Source of the DNA: Rubellimicrobium sp.
GTDB lineage: Bacteria > Pseudomonadota > Alphaproteobacteria > Rhodobacterales > Rhodobacteraceae
DNA: 64,000 nucleotides
Direction of reading: 5' to 3'
Assembly (NCBI GenBank): GCA_019454835.1
Contig: JACFNP010000012.1
Location: forward strand, 1 to 64,000
Part shown: positions 33,339 to 42,537 of the stretch, one piece after another
Layout of the letters: every line of letters begins with the position of its first letter
Numbering within the stretch: position 1 is the first letter of the stretch
Program-made: the position numbers and the translations under genes
Notes under the pieces: model-generated
Database searches by the model: none
The model's input: only the letters and a program-made list of their open reading frames with translations
Told to the model about the DNA's origin: nothing

Positions 33339-34933
33339 CAGCCCTGCACACCGGGTGCGGCGACCCCGGCCCCGACCAGGGCCTCCCAGACCCGCGCATC
33401 GCGGCCATAGATGTCGGCGCGATATTCGACCTGACCGTCAGGATCGACGAAGGCGGTGCGGTAATCGAGATGCACCGGCACCGGCTGCTCAAGGTTCACC
33501 CGCGTCTCGGCGCCCGTGCGCAGGATCGTGTTGAACATTCCTTCGGGGTCGTCGCTTTGCCGCGCCAGCAGTGCATAGGCAAAGTCGCGCGGATCCTGCA
33601 GGCGGATGCAGCCGTGCGAGAAGGCGCGCACCTCGCGCTGGAACAGGCTGCGCGACGGCGTGTCGTGCAGGTAGATGTTCCACGGATTGGGGAACATGAA
33701 CTTCACCACGCCAAGGGCATTGCCCGCAGAGGGCGGCTCGACCATGGAATAGGGAAAGCTGCGGGCGCTGAACTGGCTGAAATCGGCGGTCGAGCGGTTC
33801 ACGACCCGGCCCTGACTGTCGATGACCCGGATATGGCTGACCGCGCCCGGATTGCGTTGCAGTTGCGGCAGGTATTCGCCGACCACGATCGAGCGCGGCA
33901 CATGCCAGCTCGGGTTCAGGACCAGATATTCCATCAGGTCGGAAAACTCGGGGCTTTGCCGGTCGGACGAGGTCGCGCCGATGACCGAGCGGGTTTCAAA
34001 GGTGATGATGTCGTCATCGACGAGGCGGACGTGGAAATCGGCGAGATTCACCCAGATATGGCGCGCGCCGCGATCCGGGCCGATCCAGCGCTCGCGCTCC
34101 ATGGCGACGATGATCGCGCGCAGCCGCATCTCGGGGCTGGTGTTGAGCGCCGCAATAGTGGACCCGCCCGCGACGCCGTCGGCATCGAGGCCGTGGGTCT
34201 CCTGAAAGCGCCGGACCGCCTCGACGATGGTGCCGTCATATTCGGCGGTCACCGACGGGGCGAGATAGCCCATCGCCACCAGACGGTCGCGCAGCGCCAC
34301 GACCTGCGCGCCGTGATCGCCGGGCGCAAGGCTGCCCGCGCCGACGGCAGGCCCCCAGCCGCCTGCGGCGATCACGTCCAGAAGATCGAGCCGCGCCGCC
34401 ATCAGCCGCGCATATTCCGCCGAACGCGGCGCCAGCGCCGCCAGAAAGGCGCCGGGCGTCGGGCTGGCCGCGAAATCCCCCAGAAGCGCGGGGGCATCGA
34501 CATGCCGGGCCTCGCGCTTGTTGGCGCCGTAGACCCGCGCCGGGTCGAGGATCCCGTTCTGGAGCGCCTGCGCCCAGTCCACGAGCAGCGTGCTCATCTC
34601 GACTTCCAGCGCCCCGCGCGCGCTGGCGCCGGTCGCGGCCCGCAGCCGGGCGACCAGCGCCTCGGCATCGAATCGCGCCGCAGGCAGCGCGTGCAGCGGT
34701 GCCTCGCCCAGCACGGCCAGAAAGGCGTTGCGGCGCGCCACGGCGGCGGCGTCCGATCCGGTCCAGATTCCCGCAAAGTCGCGCCCGCGATAGAAGGCGG
34801 CGATATCCGGGTTTTCAGCCGCTGCCTGCGCGACGCCAAGCGTGAACCCGCCGACCTGCGCGGCGGCAGGCAGCGCCGTCCCGGCCAGCAGGACCGACAG
34901 CGCGAGGGCAAGCGAGGGGCGAAAGGCAGTCAT
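33338..34933 (-). CDS. L,D-transpeptidase (YcbB-like, YkuD domain)
   Basis: The 531-aa protein has a Sec signal peptide (MTAFRPSLALALSVLLAGTA), a middle peptidoglycan-binding domain (VVALRDRLVAMGYL, then GTIVEAVRRFQETHGLDADG) and a C-terminal YkuD catalytic domain with the active-site motif SHGCIRLQD. Such enzymes make 3-3 (mDAP-mDAP) crosslinks or attach lipoproteins to the wall. The start at 34933 gives a clean signal peptide; the frame is open for 12 more codons upstream. The gene is divergent from a DUF882 endopeptidase and coupled to lpxD. Confidence 0.92.
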   Translation of the reverse strand: MTAFRPSLALALSVLLAGTALPAAAQVGGFTLGVAQAAAENPDIAAFYRGRDFAGIWTGSDAAAVARRNAFLAVLGEAPLHALPAARFDAEALVARLRAATGASARGALEVEMSTLLVDWAQALQNGILDPARVYGANKREARHVDAPALLGDFAASPTPGAFLAALAPRSAEYARLMAARLDLLDVIAAGGWGPAVGAGSLAPGDHGAQVVALRDRLVAMGYLAPSVTAEYDGTIVEAVRRFQETHGLDADGVAGGSTIAALNTSPEMRLRAIIVAMERERWIGPDRGARHIWVNLADFHVRLVDDDIITFETRSVIGATSSDRQSPEFSDLMEYLVLNPSWHVPRSIVVGEYLPQLQRNPGAVSHIRVIDSQGRVVNRSTADFSQFSARSFPYSMVEPPSAGNALGVVKFMFPNPWNIYLHDTPSRSLFQREVRAFSHGCIRLQDPRDFAYALLARQSDDPEGMFNTILRTGAETRVNLEQPVPVHLDYRTAFVDPDGQVEYRADIYGRDARVWEALVGAGVAAPGVQG

Positions 34934-35222
34934 GGCGGGTCCGTCGAAAAATGGCGCGAAATCAGCCACAGGCTAACCCGCCCTGCCCTGCGGTGCCACC
35001 GACAACATGCGATCACGCGAATGCGGGTGCAGTTGCGCCACAGGCCGGGCAGATGTCCGCGCCGCTGCGTTCCGGCAAGAATTCGCCGATCCGCACCAGG
35101 TGCGGGGAAAAGCGGCAACGCGGGGGTTGGTCCGAAAAGGTCTTTGTGCCATGCTCGCCCCACATCTGGGGAAAGATGAAGAACAACAGACCACGATCCC
35201 AGTGGTCGGGACAGGCTCGGAA

Positions 35223-35792
35223 ATGATGCAGACTTCAGCTACCGGGGTCTCCCGGCGTGGTATCCTCGGTGTGTTTGCGGCGCTCACGGTTGCGGCCGCG
35301 CCCACGATGTCAAAGGCCGCCGGCCTGATGCGTGGCGCGGGCGATGTCCGCAAGCTCAAGATGTACAACGGCCGCACCGGCGAAAGCCTCGAAACCGTCT
35401 ACTGGATCGACGGCGACTATATCGGCGAAGCCGTGCGCGAGGTCAGCCTGTTCATGCGCGACTGGCGCAACGGCGAAGCCGTCGCCATCGACACCCGCAC
35501 CATGGACATCATGGCCGCCTCGCACCGCCTTCTGGATGTGAGCGCGCCTTACATGCTCTTGTCCGGCTATCGCTCGCCCGCGACCAATTCGATGCTCGCG
35601 CGCAACACGCGCGGCGTGGCCAGCAACTCGCTGCACATGCGCGGCCAGGCCGCCGACCTGCGGGTCGAGGGGCGCTCGGTCTCGCAGATCGCCAGCGCGG
35701 CGACCTCGTGCCAGGCGGGCGGGGTCGGGCGCTATCCGCGCTCGAACTTCGTCCACATGGATTGCGGCCAGGTCCGCTACTGGGCAGGCTGA
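35223..35792 (+). CDS. DUF882 (MepK-like) murein endopeptidase, Tat-exported
   Basis: The product is about 189 aa with a twin-arginine type leader (VSRRGILGVFAALTVAAAP) and the DUF882/M15-like domain: LLSGYRSPATNSML, SLHMRGQAADLRVEG and NFVHMDCGQVRYW hold the predicted zinc ligands. The E. coli relative MepK cuts 3-3 crosslinks. Two adjacent ATGs (35223, 35226) are possible; I chose the first. The 289-bp interval to the divergent L,D-transpeptidase gene holds no other gene and should contain both promoters. Confidence 0.88.
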   Translation: MMQTSATGVSRRGILGVFAALTVAAAPTMSKAAGLMRGAGDVRKLKMYNGRTGESLETVYWIDGDYIGEAVREVSLFMRDWRNGEAVAIDTRTMDIMAASHRLLDVSAPYMLLSGYRSPATNSMLARNTRGVASNSLHMRGQAADLRVEGRSVSQIASAATSCQAGGVGRYPRSNFVHMDCGQVRYWAG

Positions 35793-35887
35793 ACCGCCGC
35801 CTGACGCGGCTGTCGGGGGGCGTCGTCCCCCAAGGCAATCGGGCGAATGGCCCGGTGCGGGTTGGCGCGGCCCCGCCGCCCGCAAAC

Positions 35888-35980
35888 CCCGTCATTGCGA
35901 GGCGAAGCCGAAGCAACCCCGACCGCTCGCATAATGCCCTCGGGGTTGCTTCGTCGGCTGCGCCTCCTCGCAATGACGGG
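35888..35980 (-). repeat. Family-A palindromic repeat, copy A7
   Basis: Minus orientation, between the DUF882 and DsbA-family genes. Its left flank (35826-35887) is the reverse complement of the associated tail that follows A1, A3 and A6. Confidence 0.9.
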
Positions 35981-36170
35981 AGATGCCGTTCGCCCGATTG
36001 CCCTGCGTCGTCCCCCCCGTTTTATTCGTGCGCAACGGCATGACGCGCACCGTTTGCGCCGGTTTCGTTCGCACATGCACAGCCTTGCGGTTTGCACCCG
36101 CCCGGCCCGCAGCGTAGAGACCGGCCGCAGGGCAGTGCCCATTCCTTTCAGAACAGGCCGGAAACACGCC

Positions 36171-36818
36171 ATGGTGCGACTCGACATCCTGTCCGATCCG
36201 ATCTGCCCGTGGTGCTACATCGGCAAGGCCAATCTCGACCGGGCGCTGGTCGGCCGGGCCGATGTGCCGTTCGTGATCGAATGGCATCCGTTCCAGCTCA
36301 ACCCCGAGATGCCGCGCACGGGCGTGGACCGCGACAGCTATCTGGCCGCGCGCATGGGCGGCGCCGAGGGCATGGCGCGCGCCGATGCCATGCTGGCCGA
36401 ACGGGCCGAGGCGGCGGGGGTCACGATCAACCGCTTCGTGGGCCAGCGCATCCCCAACACGCTGGACGCCCACCGCCTGATCCACTGGGCCGGGATCGAG
36501 GGGCGGCAGAGCGCCGCCGTCGATGCCCTGTTCGCCGCGAATTTCGTCGAAGGCCGCGACATCGGTGACCGGGCCGAACTGGCCGGGATCGCGGGCCGGA
36601 TCGGTCTCGACGCCGCCGCCGTCGCCCGGCTTCTGGACAGCGACGCCGACATCGACCTGATCCGCGAGCGCGAGTCCCATTCGCGGGCACGCGGCGTCAG
36701 CGCGGTGCCGACCTTCATCATCGCCGACCATTACGTCGTGCAGGGCGCCCAGCCGCCCGAGCTGTGGTTGCAGGTCATCGACGAGATCGCCGCCGAAGCC
36801 GCAGGAGACGGGGCATGA
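36171..36818 (+). CDS. DsbA-family oxidoreductase (FrnE-like)
   Basis: The 215-aa thioredoxin-fold protein has the active-site CPWC at residues 12-15 (DPICPWCYIGKANLDRAL), the FrnE hallmark IEWHPFQLNPEMP and a cis-Pro loop SAVPTFII. There is no signal peptide, so it acts in the cytoplasm as a thiol oxidoreductase or isomerase. The stop overlaps the MFS start (ATGA) and the two genes are coupled. Confidence 0.92.
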   Translation: MVRLDILSDPICPWCYIGKANLDRALVGRADVPFVIEWHPFQLNPEMPRTGVDRDSYLAARMGGAEGMARADAMLAERAEAAGVTINRFVGQRIPNTLDAHRLIHWAGIEGRQSAAVDALFAANFVEGRDIGDRAELAGIAGRIGLDAAAVARLLDSDADIDLIRERESHSRARGVSAVPTFIIADHYVVQGAQPPELWLQVIDEIAAEAAGDGA

Positions 36819-38053
36819 CCCAGGCCGACTGCCGGGCGCAGATCGCGGCGCATGACCGCGCAGCCACCGAATCGCCGCGCCGGGTCGAGTTCATCGGCCT
36901 TCTGGCGCTGATGATGGCGGTGACGGCCTTCGGCATCGACGCGATGCTGCCCGCGCTGCCGCAGATCGGCGGCGCGCTGGTCCCCGACGACCCGATCCGC
37001 GCCCAGCTTGTTATAACCTCGTTCATCTTCGGCATGGGCGTCGGCACCTTCGTCACCGGGCCGCTGTCGGATTTTCTCGGCCGCAAGCCGGTGATCGCGG
37101 TGGGCCTCGTCCTTTACGCGGCGGGCGCGCTGGTGTCCTGGGCGGCGCCCTCGATGACCACGCTGCTGGCCGGACGGTTGCTGATGGGGCTGGGCGCCTC
37201 GGGGCCGCGCGTCACGGTCATGGCCATCGTGCGCGACCGTTTCCACGGCGCGGAAATGGCGCGGATCATGTCGCTGGTGGCGGTGGTGTTCATGGTGGTG
37301 CCCGCCATCGCGCCCTCGACCGGGGCGCTCATCATGCACGGCGCGGGCTGGCGGGGGATATTCCTGTTCTACGCGCTGTTCGCCACACTGGCGCTGAGCT
37401 GGTTCTACCTGCGGATGCCCGAGACGCTGGCCACCGCCGCGCGCCGCCCGGTGCGGCTGGCGATGATGCGCGACGCCCTGCGCGAGATGGCGCGGCTGCC
37501 GGTGATCCGGCTGTCAATCGCGATCCAGCTCATGGTGTTCGGGATGATGTTCGCCATGCTGTCGTCGATCCAGGGAATCTTCGAGACGGCCTATGACCAG
37601 GGCACGAACTTTCCGCTGTGGTTCATGGTCATCGCGGGCGCCTCGGCGGCGTCGGGCCTGCTGAATTCGCATATCGTCATGCGGATCGGCATCCTGCGCA
37701 TCGTGCGCTCGACATTCGCGGTGCAGGTGGTGCTGACCGTCGGGATGCTGGCCGTGCTGGCGCTGCCGCTGCCGCGTCAGGTCGAATTCGTGTTCTGGAT
37801 GATCTGGGCCTCGTCGGTGTTCATGCAGACCAGCCTGACCGTGGGCAACGTGAACGCGCTGGCGATGGAGCCGGTCGGCCATATCGCCGGGCTGGCCTCG
37901 TCGCTGATCGCGGCCTTTGCGACCATCGGCTCGGTGGTGCTGGCGGTGCCCATCGGGCTGGCCTCGGACGGCACGCCGCTGGCGATGGCGCTCGGCGTGC
38001 TGGTGCTGGCCGGGCTGTCGCTGGTCCTGTCGTGGCGGCTGCGCGAGGGGTGA
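36815..38053 (+). CDS. MFS transporter, Bcr/CflA drug-efflux type
   Basis: The 412-aa protein has 12 predicted transmembrane segments, with the Bcr/CflA motifs DAMLPALPQIGGAL in the first loop and GPLSDFLGRKPVIAVGL (motif A), followed by ASGPRVTVMAIVRDRF (motif B/C region). It is likely a proton-driven exporter of small hydrophobic compounds; substrates cannot be inferred. Start at 36815 with AGGAGA upstream, overlapping the FrnE-like gene. Confidence 0.9.
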   Translation: MTQADCRAQIAAHDRAATESPRRVEFIGLLALMMAVTAFGIDAMLPALPQIGGALVPDDPIRAQLVITSFIFGMGVGTFVTGPLSDFLGRKPVIAVGLVLYAAGALVSWAAPSMTTLLAGRLLMGLGASGPRVTVMAIVRDRFHGAEMARIMSLVAVVFMVVPAIAPSTGALIMHGAGWRGIFLFYALFATLALSWFYLRMPETLATAARRPVRLAMMRDALREMARLPVIRLSIAIQLMVFGMMFAMLSSIQGIFETAYDQGTNFPLWFMVIAGASAASGLLNSHIVMRIGILRIVRSTFAVQVVLTVGMLAVLALPLPRQVEFVFWMIWASSVFMQTSLTVGNVNALAMEPVGHIAGLASSLIAAFATIGSVVLAVPIGLASDGTPLAMALGVLVLAGLSLVLSWRLREG

Positions 38054-38076
38054 CGATAGCGGGGCACCCCGGCCAC

Positions 38077-38166
38077 CGTCATTGCGAGGCGCAGCCGAAG
38101 CAACCCCGACCGCTCACGCACAACATCGGGGTTGCTTCGTCGCCTTCGACTCCTCGCAATGACGGG
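38077..38166 (-). repeat. Family-A palindromic repeat, copy A8
   Basis: Minus orientation, between the convergent MFS and mfd genes, ending 6 bp from the mfd stop. Inner arm reads TTCGTCGCCTTCGACTCC. Confidence 0.9.
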
Positions 38167-38171
38167 GGTTG

Positions 38172-41100
38172 TCAGCCCGCCGCCCGCGCGGCCAGGTCGC
38201 GGGCGATCTGGAAGGCGCCCTTCACGCGCGCGTTGTCGCCGGGCCAGTCGCGGCTGATGACGATGCGGTTGTCCTTCACCTTTGCCGCGCCCTTCTGGTC
38301 GTGCAGGAACGCCACCAGCCCCTCGGGCGAGGCATAGCGGTCCTCGTGGAAGCGCACCGTCGCGCCCCTTGGCCCGGCATCAAGCTGCGCAATCCCGGCC
38401 TTGAGGCACATCGCCTTGATCCGCACCACCGCCAGCAGCGTGTTCACCTCGCGCGGCAGCGGACCGAAGCGGTCGATCAGTTCGGCGGCAAAGCCTTCGA
38501 GTTCGACCTTGCCGGACAGTTGCGACAGCCGCCGGTATAGCCCCAGCCGCACGTCGAGATCGGGGACGTAGTCCTCGGGGATCAGAACCGGCACGCCAAG
38601 GCTGATCTGCGGCGCCCATTGTTCGCTGCCGGTGGTCAGGTCGCCCTGCCCGGCGCGCAGCCGGTCGATTTCGTCCTGGAGCATCTGCTGGTAGAGCTCG
38701 AAGCCGACCTCGCGGATATGGCCGGACTGTTCCTCGCCGAGGATGTTGCCCGCGCCGCGAATGTCCAGGTCCTGCGAGGCCAGCGTGAACCCGGCGCCCA
38801 ACGTATCCAGCGCCCCCAGCACCCGCAGCCGCCGTTCGGCCTGCAGCGTCAGCTTCTGGCGCGGCTGGGTGGTCAGCCAGGCATAGGCGCGGGTCTTGGC
38901 GCGCCCGACCCTGCCGCGAATCTGGTAAAGCTGCGCCAGCCCGAACATGTCGGCGCGGTGCACGATCAGCGTGTTGGCGCGCGGAATGTCCAGCCCCGAT
39001 TCGATGATCGTCGTGGACAGCAGCACGTCGAAGGCGCCGTCGTAGAAGGCGTTCATGCGCTGGTCCAGATCGCCCGCCGCCATCTGCCCGTGCGCCACCA
39101 CGGCGCGCACCTCGGGCACCTCGCGCCTCAGCCAGTCCTCGATCTCGGGCAGGTCGCTGATGCGCGGCACGACGAAGAACGACTGCCCGCCCCGGTAATG
39201 TTCGCGCAACAGTGCCTCGCGCAGGGTCACGGTGTCGAATTCGCTGACATAGGTGCGGATCGCCAGCCGGTCGACGGGCGGCGTGGCGATCACCGACAGC
39301 GAACGCACGCCCGACAGCGCCAGTTGCAGGGTGCGCGGGATCGGCGTCGCGGTCAGGGTCAGGACGTGAACGTCCGAGCGCAATTCCTTCAGCCGCTCCT
39401 TGTGGGCGACGCCGAAATGCTGTTCCTCGTCCACGATCAGCAGGCCGAGGTCGCGGAAACGGATGCTTTTGGCCAGCAGCGCATGGGTGCCGATGACGAT
39501 ATCGACCGTGCCCTCGGCCAGCCCCTTGCGGGTCTCGTCCGCCTCGCGGGCGGGGACGAAGCGCGACAGTTGCCGCAGGTTCAGCGGAAAGCCCCGGAAC
39601 CGTTCGCTGAAGTTCTGGAAATGCTGGCGCGACAGCAGCGTCGTGGGTGCGACCACCGCCACCTGCACCCCGGACATGGCGGCGACGAAGGCCGCGCGTA
39701 GCGCTACCTCGGTCTTGCCGAAACCCACGTCGCCGCAGATCAGTCGGTCCATCGGCGTGCCCGATTCCATGTCCGCCAGCACGTCCTCGATGGCCTGCAA
39801 CTGGTCGTCGGTCTCGGCATAGGGGAAGCGGGCGAGGAACTGGTCCCACAACTCGCCCGGCGGGCTGATTTCCGGCGCGTGGCGCAATTCGCGTTCGGCG
39901 GCGATGCGGATCAGGCGGCCCGCCATCTCGCGGATGCGCTGCTTGAGCCGCGCCTTGCGCGCCTGCCAGGCGCCGCCGCCCAGCCGGTCGAGCAGCCCTT
40001 CCTCGTGGCCATAGCGCGAGAGCAGCTCGATATTCTCGACCGGCAGGTAAAGCTTCGCGCGGTCGGCATATTCGATGGCCAGACATTCATGCGCCGACCC
40101 GGCGGCGGTGATGACCTCGAGGCCCAGGAACCGCCCGACGCCGTGTTCGATATGCACGACCAGATCGCCGGGGGTCAGCGACTGCGCCTCGGTGATGAAA
40201 TCCTCGGCGCGGCGCTTGCGGCGCGCGCGTTGCAGCAGCCGCTCGCCCAGCACGTCCTGTTCGGAAACGACCGTCAGGCCCTTTGCCTCGAAGCCCTGTT
40301 CGAGCGGCCAGATCGCCAGATGGACGCCCTGCCCCCTGACCGCGCCGAAATCGGCCACCTCGTGCAGCGCGGTCAGCCCCTCGTCGTGGAGCAGCCCCGC
40401 CAGCCGTTCGCGGGCGCCTTCGGACCACGAGGCGATGATGACCCGGCCGGTCTTTTCCTTCGCCCGCAGATGCGCGGCGAGCGCGGCGAACAGGTTGACG
40501 CTTTCGATCTGGCGCTCGGGGGCAAAGTCGCGCCCGATCCGCCCGCCCGCGTCGATGACGCCCGGCCCGGTCGGCTGCGGCAGCGCCACGAAGGACAGCA
40601 CCCGCCGGGGCGCCAGCGCCGCGCGCCAGCCTGCATCGTCGAGATAGAGCGTGTCGGGCGGCGCGGGTTTGTAGACGCTGTCATGGCGGCCTTTCAGCGC
40701 CATGGCGTCACGCCGGGCCTCGTACTGGTCGATGATCTGGGTGCGGCGGGCCTCGCGCGCGGCGTCGAGGCGATCATCGAGCGTGACGCTGGCCTCGGGC
40801 AGCCAGTCGAACAGGGTTTCAAGCCGCTCGTGGAAGAAGCCCAGCCAGTGCTCCATCCCCTGCTGCTTGCGCCCCGCGCTGACCGCCTCGTAAAGCGGGT
40901 CATCGCTGCCGCCCGCGCCGAATTCGGCGCGGTAGTTCTGCCGGAAGCGGGTGATCGCCTCGTCGTCGAGGATCACTTCGGAGGCGGGCGCAAGGTCGAT
41001 GGCCTGCAAGGTGCCGGTCGTGCGCTGGGTTTCGGGGTCGAAGCTGCGGATGCCGTCAAGCGTGTCGCCGAAGAAATCAAGCCGGATCGGCGCGGCGCGG

Positions 41101-41603
41101 CCCGGCGGAAACAGATCGAGGATGCCGCCGCGCTGCGCGTAATCGCCCGGCTCGGACACGGTCGGCGTCGGCACGAAGCCCATGCGCACCAGCCAGGCCC
41201 GCAAGGCGGCATCGTCCACCCGTTCGCCCACGCGGGCCGAAAAGCTGGCGCCGCGCAACACCTCGCGCGCGGGCACGCGCTGGGTGGCGGCGTTCAACGT
41301 GGTCAGCAGCACGAAACGCCCGCGCAGTCCGCCAGCCAGCGCAGCCAGCGTCGCCATGCGCTCGGCGGCTATCTCGGGGTTGGGCGAGACGCGGTCATAG
41401 GGCAGGCAGTCCCAGGCCGGGAAGGTCAGGACCGGCAGCAGCGGGTCCAGAAACGCCAGCGCCGCGCGCATCGCCGCAAGGCGCCGGTCGTCGCGGGCGA
41501 CATGCAGCAGCGGCGCGCCGCTTGCGTCGAGTTCGCGCAGGACAAGCTGCGCGTCGAACCCTTCGGGCGCGCCCGAAACCGTGACATGGCTGGCCGATGA
41601 CAT
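38172..41603 (-). CDS. mfd: Transcription-repair coupling factor Mfd
   Basis: Mfd removes RNA polymerase stalled at lesions and recruits UvrA. The 1143-aa product has the UvrB-like N-terminal module (LPYDRVSPNPEIAAERMATL), the RNA polymerase interaction domain (PGDLVVHIEHGVGRFLGL), Walker A GDVGFGKTEVALRAAF, the DEEQHFGV box, helicase motif VI region and the C-terminal inhibitory domain. The start at 41603 (MSSASHVTVSG) gives normal length; the open frame further upstream passes through two family-A repeats and is not coding. Confidence 0.97.
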   Translation of the reverse strand: MSSASHVTVSGAPEGFDAQLVLRELDASGAPLLHVARDDRRLAAMRAALAFLDPLLPVLTFPAWDCLPYDRVSPNPEIAAERMATLAALAGGLRGRFVLLTTLNAATQRVPAREVLRGASFSARVGERVDDAALRAWLVRMGFVPTPTVSEPGDYAQRGGILDLFPPGRAAPIRLDFFGDTLDGIRSFDPETQRTTGTLQAIDLAPASEVILDDEAITRFRQNYRAEFGAGGSDDPLYEAVSAGRKQQGMEHWLGFFHERLETLFDWLPEASVTLDDRLDAAREARRTQIIDQYEARRDAMALKGRHDSVYKPAPPDTLYLDDAGWRAALAPRRVLSFVALPQPTGPGVIDAGGRIGRDFAPERQIESVNLFAALAAHLRAKEKTGRVIIASWSEGARERLAGLLHDEGLTALHEVADFGAVRGQGVHLAIWPLEQGFEAKGLTVVSEQDVLGERLLQRARRKRRAEDFITEAQSLTPGDLVVHIEHGVGRFLGLEVITAAGSAHECLAIEYADRAKLYLPVENIELLSRYGHEEGLLDRLGGGAWQARKARLKQRIREMAGRLIRIAAERELRHAPEISPPGELWDQFLARFPYAETDDQLQAIEDVLADMESGTPMDRLICGDVGFGKTEVALRAAFVAAMSGVQVAVVAPTTLLSRQHFQNFSERFRGFPLNLRQLSRFVPAREADETRKGLAEGTVDIVIGTHALLAKSIRFRDLGLLIVDEEQHFGVAHKERLKELRSDVHVLTLTATPIPRTLQLALSGVRSLSVIATPPVDRLAIRTYVSEFDTVTLREALLREHYRGGQSFFVVPRISDLPEIEDWLRREVPEVRAVVAHGQMAAGDLDQRMNAFYDGAFDVLLSTTIIESGLDIPRANTLIVHRADMFGLAQLYQIRGRVGRAKTRAYAWLTTQPRQKLTLQAERRLRVLGALDTLGAGFTLASQDLDIRGAGNILGEEQSGHIREVGFELYQQMLQDEIDRLRAGQGDLTTGSEQWAPQISLGVPVLIPEDYVPDLDVRLGLYRRLSQLSGKVELEGFAAELIDRFGPLPREVNTLLAVVRIKAMCLKAGIAQLDAGPRGATVRFHEDRYASPEGLVAFLHDQKGAAKVKDNRIVISRDWPGDNARVKGAFQIARDLAARAAG

Positions 41604-41678
41604 GGCGCCCAACTGGGGCGGGTGCCCGGTGATGTCAACCGCGTCACGCGGCGGTTTCGCGCCCCGGCGGACGAAGGC

Positions 41679-41767
41679 CGTCATTGCGAGGAGCCGAAGG
41701 CGACGAAGCAACCTCGATGCTGCGTGTGAGCGGTCGAGGTTGCTTCGGCTTGCGCCTCGCAATGACG
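41679..41767 (+). repeat. Family-A palindromic repeat, copy A9
   Basis: Plus orientation, upstream of mfd. First member of a direct pair, 10 bp from A10. Left arm reads GAGCCGAAGGCGACGAAGC. Confidence 0.9.
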
Positions 41768-41777
41768 AGAACACCGC

Positions 41778-41867
41778 CGTCATTGCGAGGAGCCGAAGGC
41801 GACGAAGCAACCCCGATGTTGTTGAGCAAGCGGTCGGGGTTGCTTCGGCTTGCGGCTCGCAATGACG
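41778..41867 (+). repeat. Family-A palindromic repeat, copy A10
   Basis: Plus orientation, second member of the A9/A10 direct pair, before the 3' end of the SufBCD-associated gene. The tip (TGTTGTTGAGCAAG) differs from A9. Confidence 0.9.
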
Positions 41868-41890
41868 ATGCCCCCGACGAACCCCGCGCC

Positions 41891-42412
41891 TCAGATCATC
41901 ATGTAGGCGAACAGGTGCAGCATCGCCACCGCCGCCGTCACGCAGATCGAGAGCATCCCGATCACCTGCGTCCAGAAGCGTTGCCGCAGCAGCAGGCGCA
42001 GCAGGCGGGGGCCGGTCGCCTCTTCCTGGAAGATGCGGTTCGCGGTGAACATGCCCATGACGCCGACCAGCGTTGCGGGCACCATGATGAGTTCGATGGC
42101 CAGCGCCAGCTCGATTCCATACCAGATGCCAAGCGTCAGCATCACCGTATGGACAAAGGCCATGCCGCCCGCGACCCACGGCCCGCCTTCCTGCACGATC
42201 TTGGCCGTGCGGCGCACCTGGATCGCGGCAAGGGTCTCGACATCGGCCATGTCCTCGCCGCCCTTGCGCCGCGCGCGCTGGATGCGGTCGAAGGGCACGC
42301 CCAGCGGGCGATAGCTCATCTGGCTCCAGGCGATGGTGACGACGATCCAGTACCAGACGCTCGAGAACGACCTGAGGTCGATCACTTCGAGAAAGGTTGC
42401 GCTCAAGTTCAC
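41891..42412 (-). CDS. Membrane protein annotated in relatives as component of SufBCD complex
   Basis: The 173-aa product has an N-terminal hydrophobic segment (FSSVWYWIVVTIAWSQMSY), a cytoplasmic basic loop (VPFDRIQRARRKGG) and two or three C-terminal membrane segments. The pattern matches a Rhodobacteraceae family commonly labelled component of SufBCD complex, although no suf gene is nearby and the label is weakly founded. The GTG start at 42412 with GGAG 10 bases upstream gives an N terminus that aligns with the family; longer frames overlap the hemB leader. Confidence 0.65.
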   Translation of the reverse strand: MNLSATFLEVIDLRSFSSVWYWIVVTIAWSQMSYRPLGVPFDRIQRARRKGGEDMADVETLAAIQVRRTAKIVQEGGPWVAGGMAFVHTVMLTLGIWYGIELALAIELIMVPATLVGVMGMFTANRIFQEEATGPRLLRLLLRQRFWTQVIGMLSICVTAAVAMLHLFAYMMI

Positions 42413-42537
42413 CGCGGCCCGGCTCCGATTCAATCCGGCGCCGACCCTAGGCGCCTGTTCCGGCGATGCCCAGACTTGAGACGCGCGCCGATCCGTGCAA
42501 ACCCCGTTTCTGTGACCGAAAGAACAGGGCTGCCCCC

